NCBI GenBank assembly: GCA_964441275.1
Contig: CAYTUG010000001.1
Coordinates: forward strand, 62,001-126,000
Direction: 5' to 3'
Source: SZUA-584 sp964441275
Lineage (GTDB): Bacteria; Bacillota; Clostridia; Christensenellales; SZUA-584
DNA: 64,000 nt
The position numbers were made by a program, and so were the translations under genes. The notes beneath the pieces are model-generated. The model did not search any database, was not told where the DNA came from, and worked only from the letters and a program-made list of their open reading frames with translations. Positions within the stretch are counted from its first letter, which is position 1. Every line of letters begins with the position of its first letter. Positions 43,652 through 52,243 of the stretch are shown here, piece by piece.

Positions 43652-44226
43652 TGGAAAAGCTGCTTATAATACTTTTAAGTACAATATTTATAAACAACTT
43701 TGTGCTTTCAAAGTTTCTCGGCATTTGTCCGTTCTTGGGAGTGTCAAAAAAGGTGGAAACCGCCATAGGCATGGGGTTTGCGGTAACATTCGTTATGGCA
43801 TTGGCTTCAGTGATGTCTTACTTTGTTCATTATTTCCTGCTTGTGCCGCTTAAAATCGAATACATGCAAACCATTGCTTTTATACTCGTTATAGCGGCGC
43901 TCGTTCAGCTTGTCGAAATGGTGTTGCAAAAGCTCGTACCCGCTTTATACCAAGCGCTCGGCGTATATCTGCCGCTGATTACTACCAACTGTGCGGTATT
44001 AGGCGTAGCAATAATAAACATCACTGAAGAGTATAACCTTATTGAAACGCTCGTAAACGGCATAGGCGGCGCAATTGGGTTTACGCTGTCAATAGTGCTT
44101 TTTGCCGGGATACGCGAAAGGCTTGAAACGGCGGCGATACCCGAACCACTAAAAGGGTTTCCGATAGCTCTTATTTCTGCAGGATTGATGGCGATAGCCT
44201 TTACGGGCTTCGCAGGCTTAATATAG
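43651..44226 (+). CDS. rnfA: Rnf complex subunit RnfA
   Basis: A 191-residue integral membrane subunit with about six helices, sister to RnfE. FVLSKFLGICPFLGVSKK near the N-terminus and YLPLITTNCAVLGVAI in the middle carry the conserved Cys residues of the membrane iron-sulfur centre. The ATG at 43651 shares its A with the rnfE stop and follows AGGAAGGGGG; a TTG one codon earlier is unlikely. rnfB follows after 13 bp. Confidence 0.95.
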   Translation: MEKLLIILLSTIFINNFVLSKFLGICPFLGVSKKVETAIGMGFAVTFVMALASVMSYFVHYFLLVPLKIEYMQTIAFILVIAALVQLVEMVLQKLVPALYQALGVYLPLITTNCAVLGVAIINITEEYNLIETLVNGIGGAIGFTLSIVLFAGIRERLETAAIPEPLKGFPIALISAGLMAIAFTGFAGLI

Positions 44227-44239
44227 CGGGAGGAATGCT

Positions 44240-45067
44240 ATGCTTTATGAAATAATTTGGCCTGTTGCTGCGCTCGGCGGCTTAGGTTTAGTTTTGGGGC
44301 TCGGGCTTGCCGTGGCATCAAAGCTGTTAGTGGTCAATACAGATCCAAATATAGAAAAGATAAGAGAGCTGCTCCCGGGCGCTAACTGCGGCGGCTGCGG
44401 TTTTCCCGGCTGCGACGGGTTCGCAAAAGCTTTAGCCTCCGGCGAGGCGGAAATATCTTCATGCTGCCCTCTCTCGTACGAAAACTTCAAAGCAATTGCG
44501 CAGATTTTAGGGGTGGATTCAAAACCGGGGGAAAAGATGGTGGCGCGTATATTATGCAGGGGTTGTGCGGATAATTGTACAAGCCAATATGATTACTTCG
44601 GAGTCAGCGACTGCCGTGCAGCCGCTATGTTAGCAGGCGGCCCTTCAGCTTGCGAATACGGTTGTGTGGGGCTTTTATCATGCGCTGATGCTTGCACTTT
44701 TGACGCCATCTATAAAGACGAAAAAGGAATTGTGCAAGTGGACGAAGATAAATGCACGGGATGCAACCGGTGCGTTGAAGTCTGCCCCAAAAACAGCATT
44801 GTGCTTATGCCTAAAAGCAGCGGCGTTTATGTAAGCTGCCATACAGCCAATAAGGGCAAAGCTGTGGCAACGGTGTGTAAGGCGGGTTGCATCGGTTGTT
44901 CTCTTTGCGCTAAAAAGTGCCCAGAAGGAGCAATAACAATGGTCAACAATCTGCCGGTTATAGATTACGATAAGTGCACAGGCTGCGGCATATGCGTAGA
45001 AGTCTGTCCCAAAGATACTATAGTCATGTCCAAACATGGAAATGCCCGCTCCTGCAGGGAAGATTAA
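44240..45067 (+). CDS. rnfB: Rnf complex subunit RnfB
   Basis: A 275-residue iron-sulfur subunit that receives electrons from ferredoxin. An N-terminal membrane helix (about 5-27) is followed by the four-Cys domain ANCGGCGFPGCDGFAKALA, a central CRGCADNC segment, and two ferredoxin-like pairs: CTGCNRCVEVCP, CIGCSLCAKKCP and CTGCGICVEVCP, plus nearby Cys of the first pair. The cluster number matches clostridial RnfB. The maf start lies one base after its stop. Confidence 0.95.
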   Translation: MLYEIIWPVAALGGLGLVLGLGLAVASKLLVVNTDPNIEKIRELLPGANCGGCGFPGCDGFAKALASGEAEISSCCPLSYENFKAIAQILGVDSKPGEKMVARILCRGCADNCTSQYDYFGVSDCRAAAMLAGGPSACEYGCVGLLSCADACTFDAIYKDEKGIVQVDEDKCTGCNRCVEVCPKNSIVLMPKSSGVYVSCHTANKGKAVATVCKAGCIGCSLCAKKCPEGAITMVNNLPVIDYDKCTGCGICVEVCPKDTIVMSKHGNARSCRED

Positions 45068-45068
45068 A

Positions 45069-45641
45069 ATGGAACATTTCAACGGACGGCGCGTAATACT
45101 TGCTTCCGAGTCTGCGCGCCGCCAAAAGCTTCTTTCGCTTTTGATACCTAAATTTGATATCATACCAAGCAGCGTTGCGGAAAATGCAAACGCAACGCCG
45201 ATAAATCAAGTAAAAGCGTTAGCCTACAGCAAGGCGGCACAAATAGCTGCGCTTTTCCCCCATGCGCTTGTAATTGGTGCGGACACGCTTGTTTTTTTAG
45301 GCTCCAAAACGCTTGGCAAACCCAAAGATAAGGAAGAAGCAAGGCATATGCTGCGCTTGCTTTCGGGGCGAATGCACAAAGTTTCCACAGGCGTTTGCAT
45401 TATTTGCGGGAAACAAAAACAAATATGCGCAACATCAACCAAAGTTCGTTTTGCGGATATTTGTGATGACGAGATAGAATCATACTTAAATACTGGCGAA
45501 TCAATGGATAAAGCGGGTGCTTATGGCATACAAGGGCAATTTTCGAAACATATTAAGTATATACACGGATGTTACTTCAATGTGATGGGGCTTCCGCTTA
45601 ACACCCTGTACAATATGTTAAAGCAATTCCCACAAACATGA
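45069..45641 (+). CDS. maf: Maf-family nucleotide pyrophosphatase
   Basis: A 190-residue house-cleaning enzyme that hydrolyses modified or canonical NTPs such as dTTP and UTP. ILASESARRQKLL at the N-terminus is the family signature, followed by VIGADTLVFLGSKTLGKPKD with the catalytic Asp, and GAYGIQGQFSKHIKYIHGCYFNVMGLPL. I start it at 45069, one base after the rnfB stop, with AGGGAAG upstream; a frame from 45036 would overlap rnfB. Its position after rnfB suggests read-through from the rnf operon. Confidence 0.92.
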   Translation: MEHFNGRRVILASESARRQKLLSLLIPKFDIIPSSVAENANATPINQVKALAYSKAAQIAALFPHALVIGADTLVFLGSKTLGKPKDKEEARHMLRLLSGRMHKVSTGVCIICGKQKQICATSTKVRFADICDDEIESYLNTGESMDKAGAYGIQGQFSKHIKYIHGCYFNVMGLPLNTLYNMLKQFPQT

Positions 45642-45808
45642 ACATTATATCACATTTCCAAACACCAGGTTAATTGTTCGCCTTTTTGGGGAGCATCACA
45701 TCATAATCTTTTTAATCTTTATTGCGGCACAGAATAGAACGGCTGCTAAATATATGCTCTTGCTGTTCGTATAAACATAACATACCAGTTTTAAAACGCT
45801 TAAGCAAC

Positions 45809-45846
45809 GCAATACCGGCTGAAAATAAACTTTTAGCCGGTATTGC
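45809..45846. terminator. Perfect 12-bp inverted repeat between convergent genes
   Basis: GCAATACCGGCT (45809-45820) pairs perfectly with AGCCGGTATTGC (45835-45846) around a 14-base loop. It lies between maf and the convergent gene ending at 45966. No long T run follows on either strand, so it is a weak bidirectional terminator or another structured element. Confidence 0.5.
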
Positions 45847-45965
45847 ATTTGCGCTAAAGCCACATGTCGCACAAAGAATAAACGTTAGCTTATGATACAA
45901 TATGTGCTGTTATGTTCGGCAATTTATGTGCGTTATAAATTAATTGCGGACGCTCCTTAACGATA

Positions 45966-46238
45966 TTACTTTTTTATGTTTGCATATTCCCTTGCTCTGT
46001 TTGTAATCTCCAACCAAAACGGTATCCTGTTGTCGGTTTCCCTTTCCGTATGTTTCGCAAGAAATTCACATTCTATCAGTGAATATATTATTCCTAAAAA
46101 CTCTTGCGATTCGCTTTCCTCCATAATCTCTACCAGATTATCAACTGCAAATGTCAGCGAAACGCCGGGCGGCAGTTCCTTTTCAATCTCTAAAAGCTTT
46201 TTTAAAACCCTTTCTTGTTCTTTATTTAATGATTTCAT
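45966..46238 (-). CDS. Small hypothetical protein, unrecognised
   Basis: A 90-residue charged, soluble protein that starts MKSLNKEQERVLKKLLEIEK and is predicted to be helical. ATG 46238 follows AGGAGG with perfect spacing, which strongly supports a real gene; a frame to 46286 lacks such a site. The middle reads TFAVDNLVEIMEESESQEFL. It has no membrane segment or Cys motif, and I do not recognise a family. It is divergent from the MreB-like gene and convergent with maf. Confidence 0.75.
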   Translation of the reverse strand: MKSLNKEQERVLKKLLEIEKELPPGVSLTFAVDNLVEIMEESESQEFLGIIYSLIECEFLAKHTERETDNRIPFWLEITNRAREYANIKK

Positions 46239-46468
46239 GTGTGACCTCCTGTTGTGACCCAGTTGTATTTTGTTATTATACATCATTTTTTTAATAACAC
46301 AATGATAATAAATGTATCTTAAAAGATTGTTTAAACAGAACGCATGATTTGAAATCTTATTATTGAACTGGTTTTATTAAACAAAACTATTATGACAATC
46401 GAGTTTTTATGTATAAAAACAAACACACATAGAAATAATTATACAATTAAGAAATCCGGAGGTTGTTG

Positions 46469-47500
46469 ATGTTTTCTTTTTATGCGCCTTGTCTTGGCAT
46501 TGATCTTGGCACGGTTAATACTCTTGTTTTTCAAAAATCGCGCGGAATCATTTTGCGAGAACCATCAGTTGTTGCCATGCAAAAGGACAACCATGAAATA
46601 ATTGCCGTTGGTGAAAAGGCGTGTAACATGATTGGCCGCACGCCCGGCAACATTATTGCGGTAAAACCGCTAAGGGTTGGAGTAATAGCAAACATTACCG
46701 TTACGGAAGCTATGCTAAAATACTTTATTCGCAAAGCTATGCCGCAAAGTTTTTTTTCCCGTAGCCCCAATGTGGTTATCTGCGTTCCATGCGGAATAAC
46801 CGAGGTGGAAAAACGCGCAGTTGAAGAGGCGGCAAAAGCGGCGGGCGCAAGAGGTGTTGTCTTGTTGGAAGAGCCAATGGCGGCCGCTATGGGCGCCGGC
46901 CTTGACACCCATTTAGCAAAGGGATGCATGATAGTAGACATTGGCGGCGGCACAAGCGAGGTAGCAGTAATTTCGTTAGGCGGAATTGTAACGTCACGCT
47001 CTTTGCGTTTAGGCGGCAATCATATGGATGATGCAATAATTAAGCATGTTAAAGCAAATTATAATTTAATAATAGGTGAAAGCACTGCCCAAAGCATAAA
47101 AATAAATATCGGCGGTGTTATTGATATGGGCAAAGAGCATACAATTGAGGTTCGCGGAAAAGATGTAACTTCAGGATTGCCAAAATCGATAACCGTCGGG
47201 GCGGCGGGAATTCGCGAATCCTTGCTTGAAATATCCCAATCAATTTTGGGCGCAATAAGAAATGTACTCGAGCTAACGCCGCCCGAGCTTGCCGCGGATA
47301 TAATAAATGAAGGGATCGTTCTCTCAGGCGGGGGATCGCTTTTGCAGGGGTTTAACCGCATAGTGGCAAAAGCAACCGGAATGCCTGTGCGGCATGCACA
47401 AAATCCGCTTGATTCCGTAGTCTTGGGTGCGGGAGCGGCAATGCAAAGCATGGATGCAGCGGTTAGCGAATGTGAGTTTGTCACGGAACCGACTCAATAG
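46469..47500 (+). CDS. MreB/Mbl-type actin-like cell-shape protein
   Basis: A 343-residue bacterial actin that forms membrane-bound filaments guiding wall synthesis. LGIDLGTVNTLVF (phosphate 1), VVICVPCGITEVEKRAVEEA, IVDIGGGTSEVAVISLGGIV (phosphate 2) and GIVLSGGGSLLQGFNRIV (adenosine) are present. The N-terminus MFSFYAPC is short. The ATG at 46469 follows GGAGG; upstream TTG codons are less likely. No mreC or mreD is adjacent, so it is probably an Mbl or MreBH-like paralogue rather than the one in the mreBCD operon. Confidence 0.92.
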   Translation: MFSFYAPCLGIDLGTVNTLVFQKSRGIILREPSVVAMQKDNHEIIAVGEKACNMIGRTPGNIIAVKPLRVGVIANITVTEAMLKYFIRKAMPQSFFSRSPNVVICVPCGITEVEKRAVEEAAKAAGARGVVLLEEPMAAAMGAGLDTHLAKGCMIVDIGGGTSEVAVISLGGIVTSRSLRLGGNHMDDAIIKHVKANYNLIIGESTAQSIKINIGGVIDMGKEHTIEVRGKDVTSGLPKSITVGAAGIRESLLEISQSILGAIRNVLELTPPELAADIINEGIVLSGGGSLLQGFNRIVAKATGMPVRHAQNPLDSVVLGAGAAMQSMDAAVSECEFVTEPTQ

Positions 47501-47608
47501 TCTCTTTATTTCACAGATTCGTTGCCTTTGATATCGGCACATCTTTGTAACGGCTCAAATAATTCAACAATTAAACTTGCCCCAAATCCCTTGCGCACAT
47601 AATAATTC

Positions 47609-47637
47609 TTGACACATAAGAACAAAGTGGATAGAAT
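47609..47637 (+). promoter_or_regulatory. Promoter of the rplM-rpsI operon
   Basis: TTGACA and TAGAAT are separated by 17 bp (6 of 6 and 5 of 6 matches). It lies about 90 bases upstream of rplM and points towards it. Confidence 0.65.
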
Positions 47638-47669
47638 ATATCCTGCATGTTTAGCAGTTCACTAGCCCC

Positions 47670-47697
47670 GAACGTAACGCATGCATAAATAACGTTC
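47670..47697 (+). promoter_or_regulatory. Leader stem-loop candidate upstream of rplM
   Basis: GAACGT (47670-47675) can pair with ACGTTC (47692-47697) in the leader between promoter and rplM. Ribosomal protein leaders that bind L13 are known in Firmicutes. This short stem is only suggestive; I did not match it to the known L13 leader consensus. Confidence 0.25.
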
Positions 47698-47726
47698 ATG
47701 GTGTAAGCAATAGGAGGAAGGGCCTG

Positions 47727-48161
47727 ATGAAATCATATATGGCAAAACCCGGCTCTGTTGAACGCGAATGGTATATCGTAGATGCAGACGGCAAGGTTTT
47801 CGGCCGTCTTGCAAGCCAGGTAGCGTCCATTTTAAGAGGGAAAAACAAACCGGAGTTTACGCCTCATGTAGATACCGGCGACTATGTGATAATAATAAAT
47901 GCTGAAAAAGCCGTATTTACCGGCAACAAGTTATCTCAAAAACTGTACAGGCGGCATTCAGGTTACGTAGGAAGCCTAAAGGAAATAAAATACGAACGTA
48001 TTATGGCAACAAAACCGGAGTTTGCGATGCATGAAGCCATAAGACGGATGTTACCAAAAAATAAGCTTGGCAGGCAAATGCTTAAGAAACTGCGCGTGTA
48101 TAAAGGCAGCGTGCACGAGCACACTGCACAAAAGCCAAAGCTCTTAGAGCTTGAAGGCTAA
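47727..48161 (+). CDS. rplM: 50S ribosomal protein L13
   Basis: A 144-residue large-subunit protein that binds 23S rRNA early in assembly. WYIVDADGKVFGRLASQVAS, GDYVIIINAEKAVFTGNK, HEAIRRMLPKNKLGRQML and LRVYKGSVHEHTAQKP are diagnostic. The ATG follows AGGAGG. rpsI begins 16 bp after the stop, the universal rplM-rpsI pair. Confidence 0.98.
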   Translation: MKSYMAKPGSVEREWYIVDADGKVFGRLASQVASILRGKNKPEFTPHVDTGDYVIIINAEKAVFTGNKLSQKLYRRHSGYVGSLKEIKYERIMATKPEFAMHEAIRRMLPKNKLGRQMLKKLRVYKGSVHEHTAQKPKLLELEG

Positions 48162-48177
48162 CGGGAGGAAATTAAAC

Positions 48178-48570
48178 GTGGCAAAGATACAATTTGCAGG
48201 TACAGGAAGAAGAAAAAGCTCTATCGCAAGAGTTATAATATCTCCGGGTACCGGGAAAATGCAGATTAACAAAAAAACTATTGAAGATTATTTTGGGTTT
48301 GAGACTTTGCGCATGCTTGTCATGTCTCCGTTAGTTTTAACCGAGACCCAAAATAAGTATGATGTTGTTGTAACAGCTAAAGGCGGCGGGTTTACCGGTC
48401 AGGCGGGAGCGATACGCCATGGCATATCGCGCGCGCTAATTAAATCCGAACCTGAGCTTAGGCCGTTGCTAAAAAAGGCTGGGTTTTTAACAAGAGACGC
48501 AAGAATGAAAGAAAGAAAGAAATACGGCCTTAAAGCCGCGCGGCGTGCGCCGCAGTTTTCCAAGAGATAA
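48178..48570 (+). CDS. rpsI: 30S ribosomal protein S9
   Basis: A 130-residue small-subunit protein whose basic C-terminal tail reaches the P-site tRNA. FAGTGRRKSSIARVIISPGT at the N-terminus, GGGFTGQAGAIRHGISRAL, and the end RRAPQFSKR are diagnostic; the SKR tail is conserved. The start is a GTG at 48178 after GGGAGG. A longer frame from 48151 would overlap rplM and bury the binding site. Confidence 0.98.
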   Translation: MAKIQFAGTGRRKSSIARVIISPGTGKMQINKKTIEDYFGFETLRMLVMSPLVLTETQNKYDVVVTAKGGGFTGQAGAIRHGISRALIKSEPELRPLLKKAGFLTRDARMKERKKYGLKAARRAPQFSKR

Positions 48571-48583
48571 TAACAATATCGTC

Positions 48584-48631
48584 AAAAAGCCCGTATTCAT
48601 GCGGTGTTCCGTGTGCGTTCGGGCTTTCTTT
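48584..48631 (+). terminator. Terminator of rplM-rpsI
   Basis: AAAGCCCG (48586-48593) pairs with CGGGCTTT (48620-48627), followed by CTTTAT. It starts 15 bases after the rpsI stop. The loop is long (26 bases) and could fold further. Confidence 0.65.
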
Positions 48632-48884
48632 ATGCCCCGATGTAATCAAAAATCCGACAGACGGCGAAAAACGCTGCCTTTTGGTTGGTAAAAAAGTATG
48701 TGCCTGAACTCTGAAAAAGCGGTTGTTTTTTTGAATTCTTTTTTGTGGTGTGTATCTGATAGTCACGCTCAGTATACCCGCCCCGTCCTGCCTCATGCGC
48801 TCAATAAGGCCGCTCTTGATAGCTTATATGCTCCCGCAACGTGCATACCAGGGCACACGCCCTCGGTTCGGCGATTATTAGAGC

Positions 48885-48953
48885 TTAATTGCGTTTAGCA
48901 AGATAAGCTAAGATTAAAACCGGAAGAAATAGCAGAACAAGCAGAAACCACAT
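48885..48953 (-). CDS. Very small membrane protein, 22 residues
   Basis: The frame reads MWFLLVLLFLPVLILAYLAK and then RN before a TAA. AGGAGG lies seven bases before the ATG, an ideal ribosome binding site. The peptide is one hydrophobic helix with a positively charged C-terminal end, typical of small single-pass membrane proteins. I do not recognise a named family such as SpoVM or CydX. It lies in a 680-bp gap between rpsI and the SpoIIE-type phosphatase, in which I see no other gene. Confidence 0.5.
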   Translation of the reverse strand: MWFLLVLLFLPVLILAYLAKRN

Positions 48954-49250
48954 ACCACCACCTCCTACAGTTCTTCTGACAGTCTCAATATATTACAACA
49001 GATGTACGATAAAACGGACTATGCCTGTTTTCGGTAGAACACATCATTAAGTTATATGAACGCTAATAAAGCAGCTTGCCGCCGTGCTATCTGAACGATT
49101 TCTGTCACACAATAAAATGCACCAAGGGTTTATTGGCCTGCTTTTCTGCTTGCAATTATAAATGTCTTTAAATGCATTGTAGCATCTGGTTTTATTTAAT
49201 TCCATAAGAACTGATAAACAAATTCTTTTTGTCTAGTTTTGCGCGATAGC

Positions 49251-50348
49251 TTATTTTGCGCTGCGTTCACACAAAAGCATAGTAACATCGTCCGCACGCG
49301 TTTGGGTGAACTTTTTCTTAATTTCTTCCAAGAGCTGTTTTCCATGAAGCGATTCGCTCTGCAATATTTCGCTTAATATCCTGCTTGATGCCTGTTCCGT
49401 ATGTATCCCATCGAGCCCATCGGTATAAAGAAACATTTTTTCACCCTTTTTCAGAACGCCGCTTATTTGGCTGCGCCTTGAATTGTCTGCCCAGCGGCAT
49501 ATAGGAGTGCCCGGAAGCAATATCTCTCTTAAACCGCCGTTGCCAGCAATAAGCGGTGGTACGCTATGCCCTGCGTTGGCGCATACATAAAAACCCGTTG
49601 CAGGGTCAAGCGACACTACAAATGTTGTAATATAAATGCTCTCCTCAGTGTTTAGTTCCTCAAACGAATCCTGAAGGTTATGCAGCACCTGTGCTGGCGA
49701 AACCCCCGAAATCTTACACTGCGCAAACATTTCTTGCCTTAAATACACAGTTAGCATGGCAGGCATAACGCCATGGCCCGAAACATCGGCAATATACATT
49801 ATAACGCGCCCGTCTCTTGCCAAAAAGCAATCGTACATATCTCCGCCCAACGCCTCGCAAGGCAAAAATTCAGCGGCAAAACGATAGCCTTTAATCTTGG
49901 GCAAATTGTGTCTTAAAATAGAAAGCTGAAGGCTCCGCGCTATTTCTAAATCCTTCATCATGCGCGAATTGTTAGCCATCAGCTTTTCCTTTAAATTTTG
50001 TTCCTTGGTTATATCGCTGTAAATCTCAAGAGCGTAATATTTGCCTTCAAACTCTACCGGCCCCGCGCTAACAGAATATATCCTACCGCGCGCTGCGGTT
50101 ATTATATTATATCTTCGCTTATCCCGAATGCATTTCTCGGCTATGCATTCTAAACAATCTTTAGACGCCCCCGGCAGCCTTTTACATCTTATACTATTTA
50201 TACTATCTTTTTCACCGAATCTTTCCCGCAAGGCGGCGTTTGAATAAAGTATACTTCCGTTCCCGTCAAGCACGCGCACCATATCGGGTATTTCATCAAG
50301 CACCGCAACAGAAAAAATGCTTGAACAAAACTCTGCGTTGCCCCGCAT
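49251..50348 (-). CDS. PAS domain-containing PP2C (SpoIIE/RsbU-type) phosphatase
   Basis: A 365-residue soluble phosphatase. A PAS-like domain (about 15-105, with VRVLDGNGSILYSNAALRER) is followed by a short coiled linker (KEQNLKEKLMANN) and a SpoIIE-type domain. That domain has CEALGGDMYDCFLARDGRV, IADVSGHGVMPAMLTVYLR, and FLYTDGLDGIH with the metal-binding Asp residues. Such enzymes dephosphorylate anti-sigma-factor antagonists. Start: the ATG at 50348, after a weak GGGG site; a TTG frame to 50423 has none. The upstream neighbour on the same strand is a possible Spo0E-like protein. Confidence 0.88.
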   Translation of the reverse strand: MRGNAEFCSSIFSVAVLDEIPDMVRVLDGNGSILYSNAALRERFGEKDSINSIRCKRLPGASKDCLECIAEKCIRDKRRYNIITAARGRIYSVSAGPVEFEGKYYALEIYSDITKEQNLKEKLMANNSRMMKDLEIARSLQLSILRHNLPKIKGYRFAAEFLPCEALGGDMYDCFLARDGRVIMYIADVSGHGVMPAMLTVYLRQEMFAQCKISGVSPAQVLHNLQDSFEELNTEESIYITTFVVSLDPATGFYVCANAGHSVPPLIAGNGGLREILLPGTPICRWADNSRRSQISGVLKKGEKMFLYTDGLDGIHTEQASSRILSEILQSESLHGKQLLEEIKKKFTQTRADDVTMLLCERSAK

Positions 50349-50434
50349 ATCAATTACCCCACAAAAAATAATAATTAATATAATATTTATCCGCCGCTTT
50401 AACCCCACAAAACGACAGCACAAATCAGATAAAG

Positions 50435-50701
50435 TCAGTCAACAAGTCCATCAAGTACGTACCGATCATAGATTTCATCTAATTTCATCTTATCAACTAT
50501 AATTTTGTCTATAACGAAGCTTTGCTTAAGTATCTTGATATCGGAACCAAGATTTTGGGATTTATCTCTTTTAAAGTGCGCAGCAACCATATCTTCTAGA
50601 ATTTTTTGTTCCGCTTGAAACTGCTTGCGCAGCATATCCTTTTTTGCATTGTAATTCCCACGGTGCAAACGAATTGGTCTACACCGATCCGTATCCCTCA
50701 T
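50435..50701 (-). CDS. Small helical protein, possibly Spo0E-like phosphatase
   Basis: An 88-residue protein that looks mostly helical. The C-terminal half reads LKQSFVIDKIIVDKM, which resembles the Spo0E-family signature SQxLDxLI. An upstream helix, AEQKILEDMVAAHFK, would complete a helical hairpin. Spo0E proteins dephosphorylate Spo0A and delay sporulation. The match is loose, because Gln-x-Leu is replaced by SFVID. ATG 50701 follows AGGGG with eight-base spacing. It lies upstream of the SpoIIE-type phosphatase, which fits a regulatory role. Confidence 0.5.
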   Translation of the reverse strand: MRDTDRCRPIRLHRGNYNAKKDMLRKQFQAEQKILEDMVAAHFKRDKSQNLGSDIKILKQSFVIDKIIVDKMKLDEIYDRYVLDGLVD

Positions 50702-50968
50702 TTAAGTACCCCTAACCCTATCCGATAATAATGTGCAACTCGACTAACCGCAAAGCCCTCTACGCCGGCTTGCGCTGTGCACAAACGCCATTAAAATATA
50801 ACGTTTAACTGTAATTATGTTTATGCAATTTGCTATAGATTATACTATCACACATATTTAAGCAATTGTATAGTGTTTCGACAAAAATAGCTAAAATCCT
50901 TTTTTATATGATACAAAATTTACTATTTTAAACTTGTCAGCGCTTAAAATAATTAATGATATTGCAAA

Positions 50969-51898
50969 TTAATCCGAAAAATCGAAAAGCCCTTGCTCAA
51001 AAGCGCTGATAGGAAAGCTTTCGGATAAAGAGCGAAAGCGCTTACCGTTTAAATAATCAAACCCGTGCCCGCTGCCCACCTCAAAAATCATTGTCTCTAA
51101 CCACATGCAAATATAATCCGCACCAAAACAATAATTAAACCGCTTATCCCCGTAAACATGATCTCCAAGTACAGGCAGCCCGCAAAAAGCAAGATGCGCG
51201 CGCACCTGATGAAAACCGTTTGTAACGGGCCGAACACGCAATAACGACATATCGTCTCCCTGCGAAAGTTTTAAATATCGTGTAACAATCGGTTTAAACC
51301 CTTTCTTAAATTCCAAAGATATATGAGCGCGCCTGCCCAATTTATCTTTCCTGTGATATCCAATCAATTCTTTCTGTCCGCCCGAATCGCCTTTTACAGG
51401 GCATATGTAATAACGTGAAATCCGCCGCTGCCCGAGAGCCTCGAGCAGGAAAAGGTAGGCGCTTTCATGTTTGGCTATTAACAAAAGACCGCTTACATAT
51501 GTGTCTAACGGATAAATAAGATATGGCACCATTAAAGCTTCAATACTAAATTCACCGCTTTGTTTCATTTGATTTTCAATAATACTTAATACGCTTTCTT
51601 CTTCCCCGTGCGAAATTGTGGGCAGCCCGGCCGGCTTATCAACCACAAACAAATTTTCGTCCTGATATATGATATTGGGAATCAAGTCAACGCCCAGCAC
51701 ATCGCCCGGCAAATAGATATGCACAGTATCGCCTTCGCACACCTTATTATCGGGCATCGCTTTGTGATTATTTATGGTTATATGTCCTTTTTTAAACGCA
51801 AACTTTATTTCCTTTACAGAAAAACGCGGGTATGTTTCACAAAGCACATCATATAGCTTAATCCCTTCGTGCTCTTTTTCAGCCGTGAAAAAAAACAT
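50969..51898 (-). CDS. RluA/RluD-family pseudouridine synthase, divergent
   Basis: A 309-residue protein. It has an N-terminal S4-like RNA-binding domain (about 13-66: FSVKEIKFAFKKGHITIN and GDTVHIYLPGD) and a pseudouridine synthase domain (IIYQDENLFVVDKPAGLPT, about 77-95). The catalytic Asp132 lies in YPLDTYVSGLLL, where relatives usually have HRLD-x-x-(T/S)GLL. TNGFHQVRAHLAFCGLPVLGDHVYG is the conserved C-terminal motif. The catalytic Asp is kept, but the neighbouring His and Arg are gone. The target uridine is unknown. The gene stands alone. Confidence 0.88.
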   Translation of the reverse strand: MFFFTAEKEHEGIKLYDVLCETYPRFSVKEIKFAFKKGHITINNHKAMPDNKVCEGDTVHIYLPGDVLGVDLIPNIIYQDENLFVVDKPAGLPTISHGEEESVLSIIENQMKQSGEFSIEALMVPYLIYPLDTYVSGLLLIAKHESAYLFLLEALGQRRISRYYICPVKGDSGGQKELIGYHRKDKLGRRAHISLEFKKGFKPIVTRYLKLSQGDDMSLLRVRPVTNGFHQVRAHLAFCGLPVLGDHVYGDKRFNYCFGADYICMWLETMIFEVGSGHGFDYLNGKRFRSLSESFPISAFEQGLFDFSD

Positions 51899-52008
51899 CT
51901 GCCGTCACTCCTTGCTCCAAAGTTGTCGTATACACCGCTGTAACAAAAAAAATACTATATCAGCTATACTAATAAGTCAAGCGTTGCGCCGCCCGCTTTC
52001 AGTTTAAC

Positions 52009-52037
52009 TTGCATACGCGGGCTTCTTTTGATATATT
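52009..52037 (+). promoter_or_regulatory. Promoter candidate for the glyS leader
   Basis: TTGCAT and TATATT are separated by 17 bp. It would give a leader of about 200 bases, which includes the structured region at 52169-52221. Confidence 0.45.
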
Positions 52038-52080
52038 ATAAAAAATATCGTTACGGTCATGTTTTTGCTTTGCCACTAAA

Positions 52081-52228
52081 ATTAAGATAATGCAAATCTA
52101 AAGCGGCACTATTAGCATGGGCGTTGCGTCTATTACCTAAATAAGAGCGGATTGCAAAAAGTTTAATTAAGGTTAAACCGCAGGCGTCATTGTGTCCCTT
52201 GTGCTTTAAGGACAAAATGACTTTATTA
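52081..52228 (+). promoter_or_regulatory. T-box-like leader with terminator upstream of glyS
   Basis: AAGGTTAAACCGC (52169-52181) resembles the T-box core AGGGTGGAACCGCG, keeping ACCGC. It is followed directly by a hairpin in which GTCATTGTGTCC (52186-52197) pairs with GGACAAAATGAC (52210-52221) at 11 of 12 positions, then T-rich sequence. That order (T-box, terminator, aminoacyl-tRNA synthetase) is the T-box riboswitch design, in which uncharged tRNA-Gly prevents termination. Upstream, GCAAATC and GATTGC could close stem I, and GGC at about 52104 is a possible glycine specifier. The core is degenerate and the leader short. Confidence 0.5.
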
Positions 52229-52243
52229 TATACGGAGGCGTTT

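Noticed and set aside
45892..45910. TGATACAAT on the + strand after maf as a promoter
   Set aside because: It points into the 3' end of a gene on the other strand with no + strand gene for about 570 bases; kept only as a chance match.
48698..48898. A 66-codon + strand frame after rpsI, and an 88-codon - strand frame at 48530-48796
   Set aside because: No ribosome binding sites and no recognisable motifs; the second runs through the rpsI terminator.
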